From positions 1,178,001 to 1,242,000 of the forward strand of contig JAXQJY010000030.1 of assembly GCA_037042185.1 (NCBI GenBank): a stretch of DNA of 64,000 nucleotides, read 5' to 3'. The notes under the pieces were generated by a model, which worked only from the letters and a program-made list of their open reading frames with translations, had not been told where the DNA came from and did not search any database. A program made the position numbers and the translations under genes. Below, piece by piece: positions 21,201 to 34,000 of this stretch; positions within the stretch are counted from its first letter, which is position 1, and each line of letters begins with the position of its first letter. Source of the DNA: Sordariomycetes sp. S80-01Y (lineage: Eukaryota; Ascomycota; Sordariomycetes).

Positions 21201-23280
21201 ATACTTTTGCTTCTAGCGCCTGTCCTTGATCCTCCCCTGGGGACGTGAGGAGAGCATCAGCTCTACAGAGTACCTGCTTTCTCCTCGCATCCTGCTTCCG
21301 CCGCTGCAGCGGCAGAAGCAGAGTCTGGAGCGCAGCGCGTGCCACTGCGACCTCACCGGGACGAGTCTAGACAAATGGCCGTGCATCTGCGCTGCAGGCG
21401 ACTGCCCCGGCTCGGAACTCTATCGAGCCTCGCTACTAGCCAAGTGCCAGTGGTACTAGCCACTAAGTACAGCGGCAGCTGCTGCAGCTCGACCTCTTCA
21501 ACCCCCCGCTTTCCGCGTTCCGCTTTGCGCTCGACCTGCATCTCTCTTCCCCTTTTTCCTCCTCGAGTCATTCCAGCTCCAATTCCCTTTTCTTCGAACG
21601 ACAGCTCCAGCTCCAGCTTCACCTTTGTGCCCAAGTCCCACAGAGGTCGACGACATTTCGCTGCCTCTCCGCTTCAGCTGCTAGGCTGAGATCGCGCGGC
21701 TGCCAGCTTGGCGCAGAGTCAAATTCGGGACTGACTGAAAGACGCCAGCCGTTCTCGTCCCCTCTGCGCGCTTCCGTCTGCGGCGTTGCCGCTTCACTGT
21801 CGACCTCAGCAACTGCGACGATCCTGTCCCGTGGCTGCCCCTGTGCGCCAGACCCTTGAGTGCGCCGACGTTTGATCATGGGCGACAAGGGCGACAAGTA
21901 GCAGCACCAGCAACATCGCCGGCAAACCTCTGCAGCGCATTGCAGCGTGACCGTTGTCGCAAAACTTTGGCTCTTCACCTACCCCAGACCTACCTCCAAT
22001 CGACACCGCATCGCCCATCCGCCGCCACCCGGCCCGCCCAAGTCCAGCGCCGTCTGAGGTGCCATCCCCAGCTCCTAAAGCGGCACCAACCTGGACGCTT
22101 GCCAGCTTTTGCGCGCCAGCACCGGGCCTAGCACCACCCCCAGCGCCGTGGCCTTGCCTGCCTGCACGCGCTGGCACCGAATAGGCCGGCGATCTTTCGA
22201 TTCAGTTGCCCAAGACTCAACCCTCTACTCATCTTCTGCGACTTGCCATCCTGGTCCTCACCCTTTGTACTCAACCCCCCCATCCCTCACGCGACCTACC
22301 TTTCTCCTCTCGCCTTTCGCAACGAGCACGCGGGCTTGACCTGCACTCCTGTGTCGACTTGTTTTATTTAATTTCCTTCTGGACCTTCTCGGTTAGACGC
22401 GCGCTGCTTTAGACTTCCTTATACCCCCGCGATCCTCTCTCGTCTTGTCTCGACTCTTAATCGCAACGGCCAAGTCGACTCGCCACGCAGACGCAATCGC
22501 TGACCCCCAACCCAACTTCACCGATCAGCCACGCGGACCGCCGCTGTTGTCACTACCACGAAACCCTACTTCGACGGCGACATCGGCACCTTTTGCATTG
22601 TTTGTGCGGCAAAGTTTTTTTCATTCAACGGCTACGGTTTCCTCGTCACGAAATAGAGCTCATAACCCCCTGATATCCACTAGAGAGGTCTGGTCCTTGC
22701 TTGGTGAGTTTTACTTCAGCCCGGGACTCCCTACACTCCCCTCCAAACTTGAGCTGTGCTGGACGGCAACACGATCCGCCCACGAGGCCGACTCACTTAT
22801 CTGGGATGATCGATAGTTGGTTGGCTCCCAACAGCGACCGACTTGACATCTGCGCATCAAACAGCACCGTCAGCACCAAACCCACTCCTCCACTCGAGAC
22901 AAACGTCACTGGCTTGGCCCACCCTTTGTTACGATTCTATACACAGACAAGAAGCTAACCACTCAAGGATCAGTTTGCAAACATTTCGCTATTCTGCACC
23001 ATCATCGTTTTTAGAAGCCGCGCATCCAAACAGGTTCACGTTTCATCGAAAGGGTAGCGACGTCACGTGCCCTTGTCGTTCTCACCTGATCTCGAGGCTC
23101 TCAGTTCAGGTCTGTAGTCACGGGTCACAAATTCTCAACGTGCTCAACGCCGGCTCACCTCACGATCATACCCCTCACTTCGCACCTGGAATCTGCAGCA
23201 TCCAAATCTTTGCATTTTCAATTTGACCACAATACCTGCTGCAATTTGAGTAACGACATTGACCTCAAGGCCTCGCGACA
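18254..23280. other. Long gene-poor region (5 kb) and leader of the PSP1-domain gene
   Basis: I find no gene I can support in these 5 kb. Many frames of 60-200 codons exist on both strands (for example 19713-20315, minus), but they lack start context, codon bias and recognisable motifs, and no set of exons joins into a domain. From about 21.5 kb on the plus strand the DNA becomes strongly C/T-rich, as in long fungal 5' leaders; an ATG-started 50-codon frame (22806-22958) lies about 320 bp before the PSP1 start and would be an upstream ORF if transcribed. A run of 12 C lies at 19599-19610. Regulatory DNA or non-coding transcripts are possible but not shown. Confidence 0.45.
19599..19610. repeat. 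Homopolymer run of 12 C
   Basis: Twelve consecutive cytosines lie in the middle of the gene-poor region. Length is liable to polymorphism or sequencing error. Confidence 0.9.
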
Positions 23281-25982
23281 ATGAGCTCCGGCTCACTCAA
23301 GAACGGCCCGCCCTCTAAGATGGGCCAAGGTCCACATAATGCAGGCGCACCGGGAGGAGCAAATCATCTCAGGGAAAAGCTCAACGCCCGAACCTCGACC
23401 CCAGACTCGGAAGCTCTTGCCAGCTCAGACGACGAAGGAGACCACAGGCACGAGATCACTCAGCCACCCGTCCAACACCAGAAGCCCGTCCGGCGCTCTT
23501 CGTGGTTGAATGATACATCGTCCACCTTTACCCGCCCGCGCAAGGGATCTATCGCTAGCGGGTCCATGTCGCCGACGGCATCTCACCCCAGCACACCATC
23601 AGCCGAGACAGGCGCCGGTACTTGGGGCTCGCACGCAAGCTCGTCAATGGGTCGTGCGCAAGGCACGTCCGCGTTCCCTTGGGGGACTGGAATCTGGAAC
23701 AACGACCGAAAGGATCCATCTTCACGCTTTAGCGAAGTCCTCCCCTCACCGACGTCTCAAGCACCACCAGGCGCTACAAGCAATTCGATGTTTGGCCCCG
23801 ACGCCGCAGCGCAGCTGACGTCTCCCACGCGCGACGGAACAAACTCACAGATACCCTTTGCGATCCCTCTTCATCCCACTCCCAAGACATACAGATCTCA
23901 ATCCTATTCCGTTGGCCAGATGGATCCAGAGATCGCGCCACCCCCATCCACCGGAATGAGCTCGTCAGCTGTCCTAGGCAGAGCTCGCCACTCTGGCTTG
24001 CAACATCGTCCTTCTCGACCTAGCATGCTCAGCGAGATGGCAAACGACGGGTCGATGTTAGACAAGGTCAAGGAAGTCGAGGACGACTATGATGAGGAGA
24101 GCTCCGAGTCAATGCAAGGTTCGTTCCATCAGACTGCCGAGTCGAGGAAGATCGAAGCCCTCACGAGGGAAAATGCTCTACTCAGGCAGCAGCAACAACA
24201 ACAGCAGTACAACAGGATTCGACCTCGTGCTTCTACCGGAGCGTCTTACTTTGGTAATGGCTATGCTATGGACGATTCCGTACCCGCGGGATCTGACTAC
24301 GCCATCGACGAGCTGGACGAGCTCAATGACGGGGGCGCCTCATTCGCTGCACGCGCTGCCAACCAGAATCGCCGCATGAGCGCGTACGCTGGAGCTGCAT
24401 ACCGCCCTGCATTTGGAGCGGACAGCCGCAAGACTGAAAGCAACGATCTCAAACGAGCTTTGTGGACGACCTCTGGGCTTCCTGTCAGTGACGGTTCCCA
24501 GAGCAGGCGGCACTCGTTCGCTACCATGCCAACTCGTCAAGGTTCCATTAGCTCTATCGCCGATACTGTCTCGACTTTGGACGCCACAACTCCCGACGGT
24601 CATCAACTGCAAGAGTACATGTTTCAGGACAACCCAGGCTTTGGTGCCCCCGCAAATCCCTACGGCAACGCTGGCATGGCTGCGAATCCGCAAGCCTTTG
24701 CCAATCCCTACCAGCAGCAATATGGCGCCCAGCCGTCGTTCACTCAACGCGCGCCCTCTCCTCACCGTAGCCTTTACGGGATGGGACAGCCCCGCCACAA
24801 CCAGCTCCTGCACATCGTTCTATTCAAGTGCGCCCGGGCTGATGTCTTCTATATCCAGGAAGGTACTGGTCTGACGGTCAAGCCAGGTGATTTGGTCATT
24901 GTCGAGGCCGACCGCGGCACTGACCTTGGAACCGTTGCGAAAGACAATGTTGATTGGGCCTCTGCTAAGGAGCTGAAGGAGCACTACGCGGAGGAGCACT
25001 ACAAGTGGCTCATGATGTACTCGCAGGGGGCTGCTGCTAGTCAGGATGGATCGGGCTCTGGCCTTCTCGCGTCCTCTAGCGGCCTCCAAGGGAGCGCTGT
25101 CGGTGGCATGGGACCTCCCACTCAACATCACATGCAGGAGCCCAATGCTGGTGAGCTTCGTCCTAAGCTTATCAAGCGCTTGGCCCAAAGCCATGAGGTT
25201 CACTCTCTGCGCGATAAGGAGGGGCAAGAAGCCAAGGCCAAGCGTGTCTGCATGCAAAAGGTTAAAGAGCATGGTTTGAACATGGAGATCTTGGATGCGG
25301 AATTTCAGATGTGGGTCATTTCCAAGTTACATCAACATGATCGCTGCTAACGACCGCTAGGGACTGGAAGAAGCTTACGTTCTACTACTTTGCCGATGCC
25401 TACATCAACTTCAACTCGCTAGTCACTGATCTCTTCAAGATCTACAAGACACGAATCTGGATGTCAGCTATCAACCCCGCCTCGTTCGCCAGCCCGACTC
25501 TGGGCATCCAGGCCCCAAGCGGCGTTGGGCCCGGCGCCGTTGGTGCTGGCCGCGCAGCTGGTAACAACGAACGGAGACAACAGAATCCACCTCCCGCTCA
25601 AGAGCCGCAGGCGACATACGCGGCACCCCGTGGTCAGGCTGGCCGAGGCTTCCCATCCAACCTAAATCAGCTGTACGGCGGCAACCAAGGACCAGGCGCC
25701 ACTCCGTCCGCCTACCCGAACGTCAACTACAATTTTGGCCAGCAAGGTGGCGCGTTCGGCAATGCTCGCGCGAATGCGCCCTACGGTCAGACAATGTCTC
25801 CTACTATGGAAGGGTTCGCTGCACCTGGCATGCAACAGATGGGCGACTTCCAATCGATGAGGAACCGGTTCCCTACCCCTGGGTCTCTTCCAAGTCCTTC
25901 GCCTCACTCCCAAATGTCGCCTCTTGGGCAGCAGAATGACTGGAATGCGGCTTTCCAGGGGCTCTCTTTGAACTCTCACTAA
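23281..25982 (+). CDS. PSP1 C-terminal domain protein (likely mRNA/P-body associated)
   Basis: Exons are 23281-25310 and 25361-25982, with a 50-nt intron using a GTGGGT donor and GCTAAC branch; splicing restores FQMDWKKLTFYYFADAYINF. The 883-residue protein has ~500 disordered residues rich in Ser, Pro, Gln and Gly with a short glutamine tract near residue 304 (LLRQQQQQQQYNR), then the PSP1 domain at about 508-715: HIVLFKCARADVFYIQEG, GDLVIVEADRGTDLGTV, EVHSLRDKEGQEAKAKRVC, ending KIYKTRIWMSAINP. A Gly/Asn/Gln/Pro-rich tail follows. Yeast Psp1 and relatives associate with mRNPs or P-bodies; the biochemical role is poorly known. The Q/N-rich flanks suit condensate behaviour (inference). Confidence 0.88.
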
Positions 25983-27304
25983 AGACCATACGAGACATGA
26001 GTATATATTGCGGACGGGAACATGGGAAACGTGCCACATCGCGATGCGGTCCAGCATCTTTCCCTCATGACCATGCATCACGGCCTCGACTTTATTGCCC
26101 AGGTGGTACCTTGATCGGCTTCTCCGAGAGTATCTGCGCCATGCTTGAGAGCTATTTCATCCATTCTTGATTTGATTTACTGCACTGGTTTCATCCTGCG
26201 TCTTGCGTTCTCGGCCATTCACTATGACCGACCACAGCACCCCAATTTCACCGATAAATGATCGACAATTTCTACAAGAAGAAACGGCGGGCGGGTTATG
26301 ACACTTTCCTGTTTTTGCTTAGTTGCTATTACACCCTGCCAAAGAACGAAACTATAGACAGAGAGACGGCGGGGTCATTTTGATCTTACACAGACGGATG
26401 TATCTAATATGCGCAACGCACACGATCGTTTTTGTTTTCCCGCTGAAGGTGGTTATCCTCTTTCGATTAACCGCGGGGTTAGAAGTGTGCCTTCGGCCGT
26501 CGAGGTCGCCTTTCCGCATCAAATTTTGGGACTCTGGAGAGGAAGACTACGGGTTGTACGACAAAGAGGTTCGCGTTTGGGGTTTATTTCTTTACTTTCG
26601 ATAGTGGTTTGCATACTAGGGTCAACTTGTGTTTCAGGTAGTTCAAGAAGGCTGAGATGGAAAATTGATGAAGACTTACGAGATGTGTTTGAGACTTTCG
26701 AACTACTGGCGCCCTCGCCAGAGCTGAAGTCGTCCTCCCGTTCGGTTGATGCTCGTACCGAGAGTGGGAAGGCAGTATTTAATGAAGCGAGCGGGCGTTG
26801 CCAGGCTGAAGGAAGGTGGCCGCCACGCTCCTTCTGTCGGTTCACACCTCAACTTCCAGGTTGGAGCGATGCCCCTTCCTTGGAGTCCACTGCACTTAGT
26901 ACGATCTCAGTAGCAGTGTTTCCTAACCTCTACTTAATTATCTCCACTACCAGGGCAGAAGCGAGGATGCAGTGATTCGCCCAAGATTCTGACGCATGCC
27001 TCACATTCTCTTGTCTATCTCCCTACCTGGCTCGACTACGGCCTCGGCCTCGGCCTCGGCCTCGGCGCCATTTGGAACAAAGCCCGGTACTCTCGTCTTG
27101 CCTTATCCACGTGCGAAAGCGAAATGTCCTCCAGATCTCGCAAGCGTAGCTTCACAGCCGGCAAGTCCACCAATACTAATAATCCTCACTCGGTCGCCTC
27201 ACGCCAGGCTAATATACACAGTCGGCAACGAACGAGACGCAGACTACGTCCCCCTGGCAAAGAGATGTAGAGTGAAGAAAACTCCTAATAAAAAAGGGGC
27301 GAAA
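25983..27304. other. Intergenic region with a small hexamer repeat
   Basis: This stretch of 1.3 kb holds the 3' end of the PSP1 gene and the promoter of the next gene. A 188-codon frame (26409-26975) starts with ATG but has no coding-like composition and is matched by an opposing frame; I do not call it. A GCCTCG hexamer repeat lies at 27041-27064. Confidence 0.45.
27041..27064 (+). repeat. GCCTCG hexanucleotide repeat, four units
   Basis: Four perfect GCCTCG units occur in tandem upstream of the gene starting at 27305. If the in-frame upstream ATG at 26996 were used, the repeat would encode alternating Ser-Ala; I think it is leader or promoter DNA. Confidence 0.85.
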
Positions 27305-28226
27305 ATGGCCGAGCCACAAGCCCTGGAGATTGACAAGACTTCCCAAGACACCATTACAGATCCCCTTCCCAGAAAAGAGCGAAAACCTCAAGCTGCAGAC
27401 GGAGGCCCCGCCAAACTCCCCAGCAGAGGGCGCCAAAGAGGGAGAGGAAATTTTGAGGAATTGGCAGAGCACCCTAATGAAGACGCTGATGATTCGGGAC
27501 GGAATGGTAGCAAGTGAGTCTATCTGACGGGAAGGGGACACGCTGCGTTTGAGATGCTGGCTGATTGTGACCAGAGCTTTCTTCAGGCAGGTCAACGGTC
27601 CGAGGAAGAGAAAGTCAAGTGCTGCTCATGCGAAAATGGATGTTGAGCAAGCGCTCGAGAATTTCATGAAGTCTTTGGGTGAGATTTCCCTGGAAGGGTG
27701 AGTGTTCCACCAGTGGTCAATGAGGCATGCTAACGAGACAAGGCCAAGAAACGACCTGTCGAGCCATCTGCTTGCCCAGCTTCCCGAAAAACTCGAGGAC
27801 GTCCTCCTCTACGACCACACCGAAGGATACAATCGTGCGAAGAGGATGCCTTCCCGCTCGCCTCTCGACGACGCCCTCGCTGCGCTGAAGGATATCTCCG
27901 ACCTCCTCCACACCTACCACGCCCTCGCCAACGAAACAGGTATGAAACGCCCGGCCTGGATGCACTGGGATTCCGACCATGGCTGCCTCGCTGAGCTCAA
28001 CGAGCATGCACTCCAGATTGTGGCAAAGCAAGTGAACAGTATGGTTATACCAGGGAGGATGATGGAGGAGAAGCCAGTAGAAGGGGACGCTACAGAGATG
28101 TTGGCGTGGGAGATGCTCAATGAAGCTAGGCCGAACGAACGAGATCGAAGAATGTCCTGGGGCAGGTTGGCGAAAGATTCGATCAAGGCTTTTAAGGGAG
28201 TTTTGCGACTAGCTGATGATGTTTGA
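27305..28226 (+). CDS. Uncharacterised three-exon protein (271 aa)
   Basis: Exons are 27305-27513, 27575-27697 and 27743-28226. Introns of 61 and 45 nt have GTGAGT donors and GCTGAT/GCTAAC branches, and only this combination keeps one frame (…KAFFRQVNGPRKRKS…SLEGPRNDLSSHL…). Residues 1-75 are charged and disordered; a basic patch GPRKRKSSAAHAK suggests nuclear location. From ~95 on the sequence is helical, with DVEQALENFMKSLGEI, DALAALKDISDLLHTYHALA and MKRPAWMHWDSDHGCLAELN, followed by helices to the C-terminus. I do not recognise the family. ATG 27305 is preferred over ATG 26996 because the intervening DNA is repetitive and non-coding in appearance. Confidence 0.7.
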
Positions 28227-28797
28227 TGGGCAGATTTAGTGTTGCTCGCATTGTGACATTTTCGACAGTTTACTTGGGAGGCTCTTGGCGCGGGTTCAGA
28301 GTCTGGGCGGGCAATTTGCTAGGTGTTAGATGGTTCGCAAGAATTTGTATGCACAAAGAAAAGATATGGTCTCCGATCAATGTTGGGTTTTATAGCCGAC
28401 GCCAGTTCGTTCAATGTCAACTTCTTCCGGAGCGCAGAGGCTTGGAGAGGTTGTCGTCGGGCTGGCTCACCGACAGACCGACTCACCTTGCTGACTCATC
28501 ATCTAAGGGCTGACCAGCGGGCCCTCCGCCCCACTGCACTAACCATTTTGAGACGGATTTGCCCACAACCTGGAAACCCACCGCATTTTGCACCTACTGG
28601 CTAAATTTTGCGAAATCTCGCTCTCCTCCTTCATTCCACCACCCACCTCTACTAACCACACCAAGGCAGGCCAATCCTCCACAACCGGTACGTCGAACCG
28701 AGCGCGCCCTTCCAAGATATCTATTCGCAAGAGCGGATAATCTGCGAGAGCGGGAGACCTTTTGGAAAAGGGAACAGGCTAACGGTTTGCAGCCAAG
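28227..28797 (+). promoter_or_regulatory. Promoter and leader of the eL15 ribosomal protein gene
   Basis: This 571-bp interval has a long pyrimidine tract at about 28615-28675, as expected for a highly expressed fungal ribosomal-protein gene. It is followed by a likely leader intron (separate entry). No additional gene is seen. Confidence 0.5.
28688..28792 (+). other. Likely 5'-leader intron of the eL15 gene
   Basis: A GTACGT donor at 28688 pairs with a GGCTAAC branch site and a TTTGCAG acceptor ending at 28792, six bases before ATG 28798. Leader introns are frequent in ribosomal-protein genes. The boundaries are read from consensus only. Confidence 0.55.
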
Positions 28798-29717
28798 ATG
28801 GGTGCCCTCAAGTATGTCGAGGAGCTTCAGAAGAAGAAGCAGTCGGATGTCATGCAGTTCCTCCTCCGTGTCCGCTGCTGGGAAGTACGTTGAACCCCGA
28901 ATCGATGCGTTACGATCGAACAATCCCCTTCAATTGTCAAGTGTGAGCGTGGCTCTGGATTCTCTCCCCTCCGCTTACCTCGACGCCGTCCTGGGGGTAA
29001 ACCTCCGCCTGGACTGCGTTGACAGGTGTGACGAGATTTTCCATCCCGCTTTTGCTATACAGTCGTTGAACATTATGCTGAGACTGCATCTTCAATATAG
29101 CTCCGTCAATTGAAGGTCATCCACCGCGCCAGCCGCCCCTCGCGCCCCGACAAGGCCCGCCGTCTCGGCTACAAGGCCAAGCAGGGCTACGTTATCTACC
29201 GCGTCCGCGTCCGTCGCGGTGGACGCAAGCGCCCTGTCCCCAAGGGTGCCACCTACGGTACGTGCTTCAGCCCTCGCCTCGCTCGCCCCTAGTTTTCAGG
29301 GTGGCAGTATGGGTGTGTAATCTGGTGAAGCGGTGCTGACGACGAACAGGCAAGCCCACCAACCAGGGTGTCAACCAGCTCAAGTACCAGCGCTCCCTCA
29401 AGGCTACCGCCGAGGAGCGTGTCGGTCGCCGCTGCGCCAACCTCCGCGTCCTCAACTCCTACTGGATCAACCAGGACAGCACCTACAAGTACTACGAGGT
29501 CATCCTCGTTGACCCCCAGCACAAGGCCATCCGCATCGACCCCCGCATCAACTGGATCGTCAACCCCGTCCACAAGCACCGCGAGGCCCGTGGCCTTACC
29601 GCCACCGGCAAGAAGAGCCGTGGTCTCAACAAGGGCCACAGGTACAACAACACCAAGGCCGGCCGCAGAAAGACCTGGAAGCGCCAGAACACCCTGTCCC
29701 TGTGGCGCTACCGATAA
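28798..29717 (+). CDS. RPL15: 60S ribosomal protein eL15
   Basis: Exons are 28798-28884, 29101-29257 and 29350-29717, giving 203 residues, the normal length. It starts [20 protein letters not shown] and the joins give [20 protein letters not shown] and [15 protein letters not shown], which match fungal eL15 throughout, ending NTLSLWRYR. The protein is a structural component of the large ribosomal subunit bound to 25S rRNA. The first coding intron is long for this genome (216 nt); I looked for box C/D or H/ACA elements of a hosted snoRNA and saw none convincing. Strong codon bias (CGC, AAG, GTC) fits high expression. Confidence 0.97.
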
Positions 29718-31027
29718 GCGGCTCGTCTCACCTAGTGAGAACGAGCGGCCTGTCGAGTTGGCTGCTGTTGGTCAGGGGCCGGTCCTCGGGAGCAAGGCTA
29801 CGATGGGAGGACTCCGTGCGGTGTGTGCATGGGTGGACTACCGACTTGCTGTCAGGGCTGCTGCCACGATGCTTTTGGGCGTCACTTGGAGGAGGTTGGG
29901 TTACGTGGATTAGGCTCGGGCGAGCTGGTATTTGCGTTACGTAGCATGAAAACAAAACTGAATGAGATTCGTTCCGTGATGAATACGGACATCTTCACCC
30001 ATCTGTGTCTATACTCCACCCCCCGACTGTGATCATGCTTGACTTTCTTACTACGGATGGGATGATGAGCAATCGTTGACCCTGCCGCCAAAATATATTC
30101 AGTTCCTGCATGTTAATGCCGACCGCTGTCCGTAGAGGCCCGCACCAGCCTGTCTGTTACGACATCCAGAAGTGGAACAGTAGGAGGACGATTTTTTTTT
30201 CAAGACAAACTATTCCGCATAATTCTGACTTTTAAGGAGCACAAATCATCTTTGGCCCAGGATGCTAAGGCCAGTGGGGTTATACCTGGTTGACTATCGA
30301 ATCTGATCAGTCTTGTTCTTCATCCTCATCGAGTATTCCTCTCCTCTTGTCCAGTGCACCGCACTACGGCGACCCATCGTCACAGGATACATCTACAAAC
30401 TAATCACACGGAGTCATCACATCAAGAAGGGACAAAGTATAACGAAATTTCGCACTTAAAGTAGCCTCTGAGTACGAACTGGCTGGCCGTTTCCTCCCCG
30501 AACCTAGCATGCTTGACCTCAGAGTCAACGGATCCGAGCTCATTCTTCCGCCCCAAGCTAGTTTAGCCAACCGTCGAATTGAAGAACCTCCCTGATCTGA
30601 GACAACAAACAAATTGAAGAAATAAGAAAGCATCGCAAGAGGACCTAGGAAAATCTATGGCGAAGTTGGTCGATCACGACCTATAGAGGTACACGCCGGG
30701 GCCATCCTCGCTCTGCTCTTTGGTGACCACCAATTTTTCTAAAGAGGAGGCCGCAAGATGAGCTGCGCAAGAGTTCCAGCGGTCGTAAATGCTAAGTAAA
30801 CTCCTGGTAGTGTACACACAAAGTGCGAAGGAGAAGAAACCGAGAGGAAGCAAGATCCAATGGTCGGCGATGCCTTTGGAAGACGGTCTTTATGCAGACA
30901 TACAGCAAGGAAAATCGTCAGGTCGTCGCGGTGTCGTTACCGTTCTGCGTGAAATCGGTCGCCTAATGACAAGTCGGAAGAGATCTTGAGTAAAGTACAA
31001 GGGAGCCTTGTAAAGCGAAAGAATGGT
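29718..31027. other. Intergenic region between convergent eL15 and PUF genes
   Basis: These 1.3 kb hold both 3' untranslated regions. A T-run (about 10 T) lies near 30192. Short frames (for example 30400-30633 minus and 30789-30989 plus) lack support. Nothing else is recognised. Confidence 0.45.
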
Positions 31028-34000
31028 TTACATCCAGGAGCCGCCGTTACCCTGCTGGGGCGTTTGGGAGCCAGACTGCTGGCCGCCGCCGTGCAAGTTC
31101 TGCATGTCCTGGCCGAACTGTTGAGATTGAACAGGACCGCCGGGAGCCATACCACCGGGGACCATGTTGCCATTCTGAAATTGGTTCATGCTGGCATCAA
31201 TGGGCTGAGACTGCATGCCTTGGTTGAACCCCTGGTTGTGACCTTGGAACTGGTCCGTGCTCTGGGTTGCTGGCGCTGGGGTGTTCAAGCCGCCGCCGTT
31301 CATGGGATTGGACTGCATGGCGTTGTTGCCGCCGGAAAGGACGCGAGAATGACCGTTCACCCCACGGAGAGGAATCTGTCCCTGGGTAGCGTCGGCAGGT
31401 GTAGCCTGCCCAGAAGTGGCAGCAGGTCCACGGGTGTCATATGTCGACACCTTGGCTTGGATGCGACGGCCGTAGGGAGTGTTGCGGATCGTCGGAAGAA
31501 CAGGGCGGATTGCCTCGACCAGGCGATGCTTCTGATGTGGGGTGGCGTAGTCCAGAGCAGTCTGCACAACATAGTTGCCGTAAGAGTCCCTCATAAGACG
31601 CTCCATCTCCTGGGGGTGAAGCATCTCTTCGACTATTATGTCTTTGGATGCCGGCTGGGCACAGCGGAGGCACTTCTCAATGACGTTGGAGCTGAATTTG
31701 TGACGAGAAAGCTGGCTGATGCAACCTTGGAACATGCCAACAATGGGCTCGGTGAACATGGGCTCATTGAGGTCGATGATGTACTGAACAACATAGTTGC
31801 CGAAGGGGTCCTGGACGAGAACGCGAGACTCTTCAGTGATGCGCTGAATGAGCCAAAGCTTCTGGTCACCAGAAGCATGATCTATGCACCTCTGAAGGAC
31901 ACAGCACCCGTGGCGGTGAGTACCGACACCGACAGCGTCGCCGCCAACCGCATCAAATATGAATTGAGCGTCGGCAGATGAGAGCTTATTGAGACATTTC
32001 TGGATGACGTGGTTGCCATTCAGGTCTTGGATAAGCTCGACGACGCGCCAGCGGAGGGCTTCAATGATGGTATGAATCTGCTGAGGCGTGCTGACAAATT
32101 CGATCATTTTCTGCAGAGCGCGAGTGCCGTGCGTGTTGAGAGCAATTCGAACCATGTCTTTGGACGCGTTTTGAATCATCGTCGTCCGCTCATCATCGTT
32201 GCAGAACTCGAGAAGCTTCTGGCACAGATAGTTGCCAAAGGGATCTGTCATGAGTTCTATCACATGTTCATTGGTTTCAAGCCAGATGACGTGAATCTGT
32301 TCGGGATTGCGCTCCTCCAACTTCTTCTGGAGGTAGCGGCAGCCGTGTTGGTCTTTGCAAAGTTCGTAGATTTGGCCCTTGAAGGACTCGAGAGGCATGT
32401 TGTGGTAACGAGACATGACTTGGGCGGTCAGTTGCGAATTTAACGGAGACGTGCAGAAAAGGGGAACATACCTTCATTATCCACCTGTCGACGGCCTTGG
32501 ATAACACGAGCTTGGCTGTCGCGAGCAGGAGGAGCTGCTTGGGGCTGTTGGTTGTAGGGCATAGAACCGTATCCGCCAAACGTCTGGTTGGGATACATGT
32601 TGTTCATACCGTTCATACCGATGTTATTCATGGGGTTCATGTTGTTGTTCATAGCTCCCATGTTTCCTAGCCCGTTCATCCCATTCATGCCGGCCATATG
32701 GTTGCCGTTCTGGGCACCATTCATGTTCATTTGCTGCATGCCGGCAGTGAGCATGTTCATTCCATAGCCTCCTGAAGCACCGTTCGGGCCGCCATTGCCT
32801 CCATTCTGAGGGACGAAGGCACCGGGCGGGTAGTATGCACCATAGTTGGCGGGGGTCTGTGCAGTAGGCGAGGTTACTTGAGACGCTTGCATGGGAGCTG
32901 TAGTTGTGCTCGGGCCAAATGGCGCAGCGCTCGGCTGCAAGGCAGACTGCAGGGATTGGAACGTGTTGGATTGCTCGCGAGGAGCATTGTTGCCGTTATC
33001 GCTGGACAGCTCTCGACTATGACCGGCACGATTGGTCATGGCACCTGCGGGGATGCGGCCCATGCTGGCATTGTGGTTGTGGAAATGCTGCTGAGCGTGG
33101 TTGTTGGCGTTGCTACCATTGCCTCCAGCCTGTCCCGAAGGGCTCTTGACCGTGGGGACATCGTTGGAGCTGTAGGAGCTCTGGAGCTTGGGAGGCGCGC
33201 CGATGTTTGACATATTGGTACCAGGCCCCTCAGACGCGTTTTCGGCGATGTACTTAAGGTCGAGCGAGTGGCGGAGAGCACCAGTGCGGTGACCGAGTGT
33301 GCTGGAATCGGTGTTCAGGTTCGAGGATGGGCCGTTTATAGACGACAGACTCTGCTGGGTTCGGTGACGGTTAATGTGACTGCTCCAGTTGTTGTGGAAA
33401 GATGTCTCGGGGTTGGGTGACGACGACAACGCAAGATCGAGAGCAGCCGAGGACGCTGAAAGCTGCAAAGCGAAACAAAACGTCAGAAACAAGAAAAGAT
33501 GACAGCTAAACACACAAGCGGATTGTACAATGCCTTGGGCATGGGAGGAGGTGGAAGGTGGAAAGTTGAGACGGGGGCAGAGCGATGTGAGGCGCTTGTT
33601 TACTCGAAAATTTCGAAGCAGCAGTTGTGTACACTTCGTCCGGAGTGGTTCAACTGGAGTTTACTCAGTGTCGCCGGGCAGCGGACAGGATGGGCAAGCC
33701 GCAGGCCAGCCGTTGGCAGCAGCTTGGCAGGCCCCCTGAAGTATACACTGCAGCTGGAAATGCAGCCGTGCTCGAGCACCCTCCGCAGTCACTTACCAAC
33801 CCCTTCAAAAGAGTAGATGGAAAGACAGAGGAAGAAGGAGAAAAGGTAAAAACTCACCATCTGATCGTCCCGGCGCACAAGGGTCGGGAAGCGCTCATCA
33901 GCAGCGTTGTGGTGGGAGCCACTACCCTCTTCGTCGTCGAACAGGAAGCGGGTAACATTCGCCCCGTCAAGACCTGATTCGTGAGCGCCATTGCGAGAAC

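Noticed and set aside
26409-26975. A 188-codon plus-strand frame after the PSP1 gene
   Set aside because: No domain, mixed composition, and it overlaps the likely 3' untranslated region and the promoter of the next gene.
28885-29100. Possible snoRNA inside the long eL15 intron
   Set aside because: No matched box C (RUGAUGA) and box D (CUGA) pair with a terminal stem, nor H/ACA hairpins, could be found.
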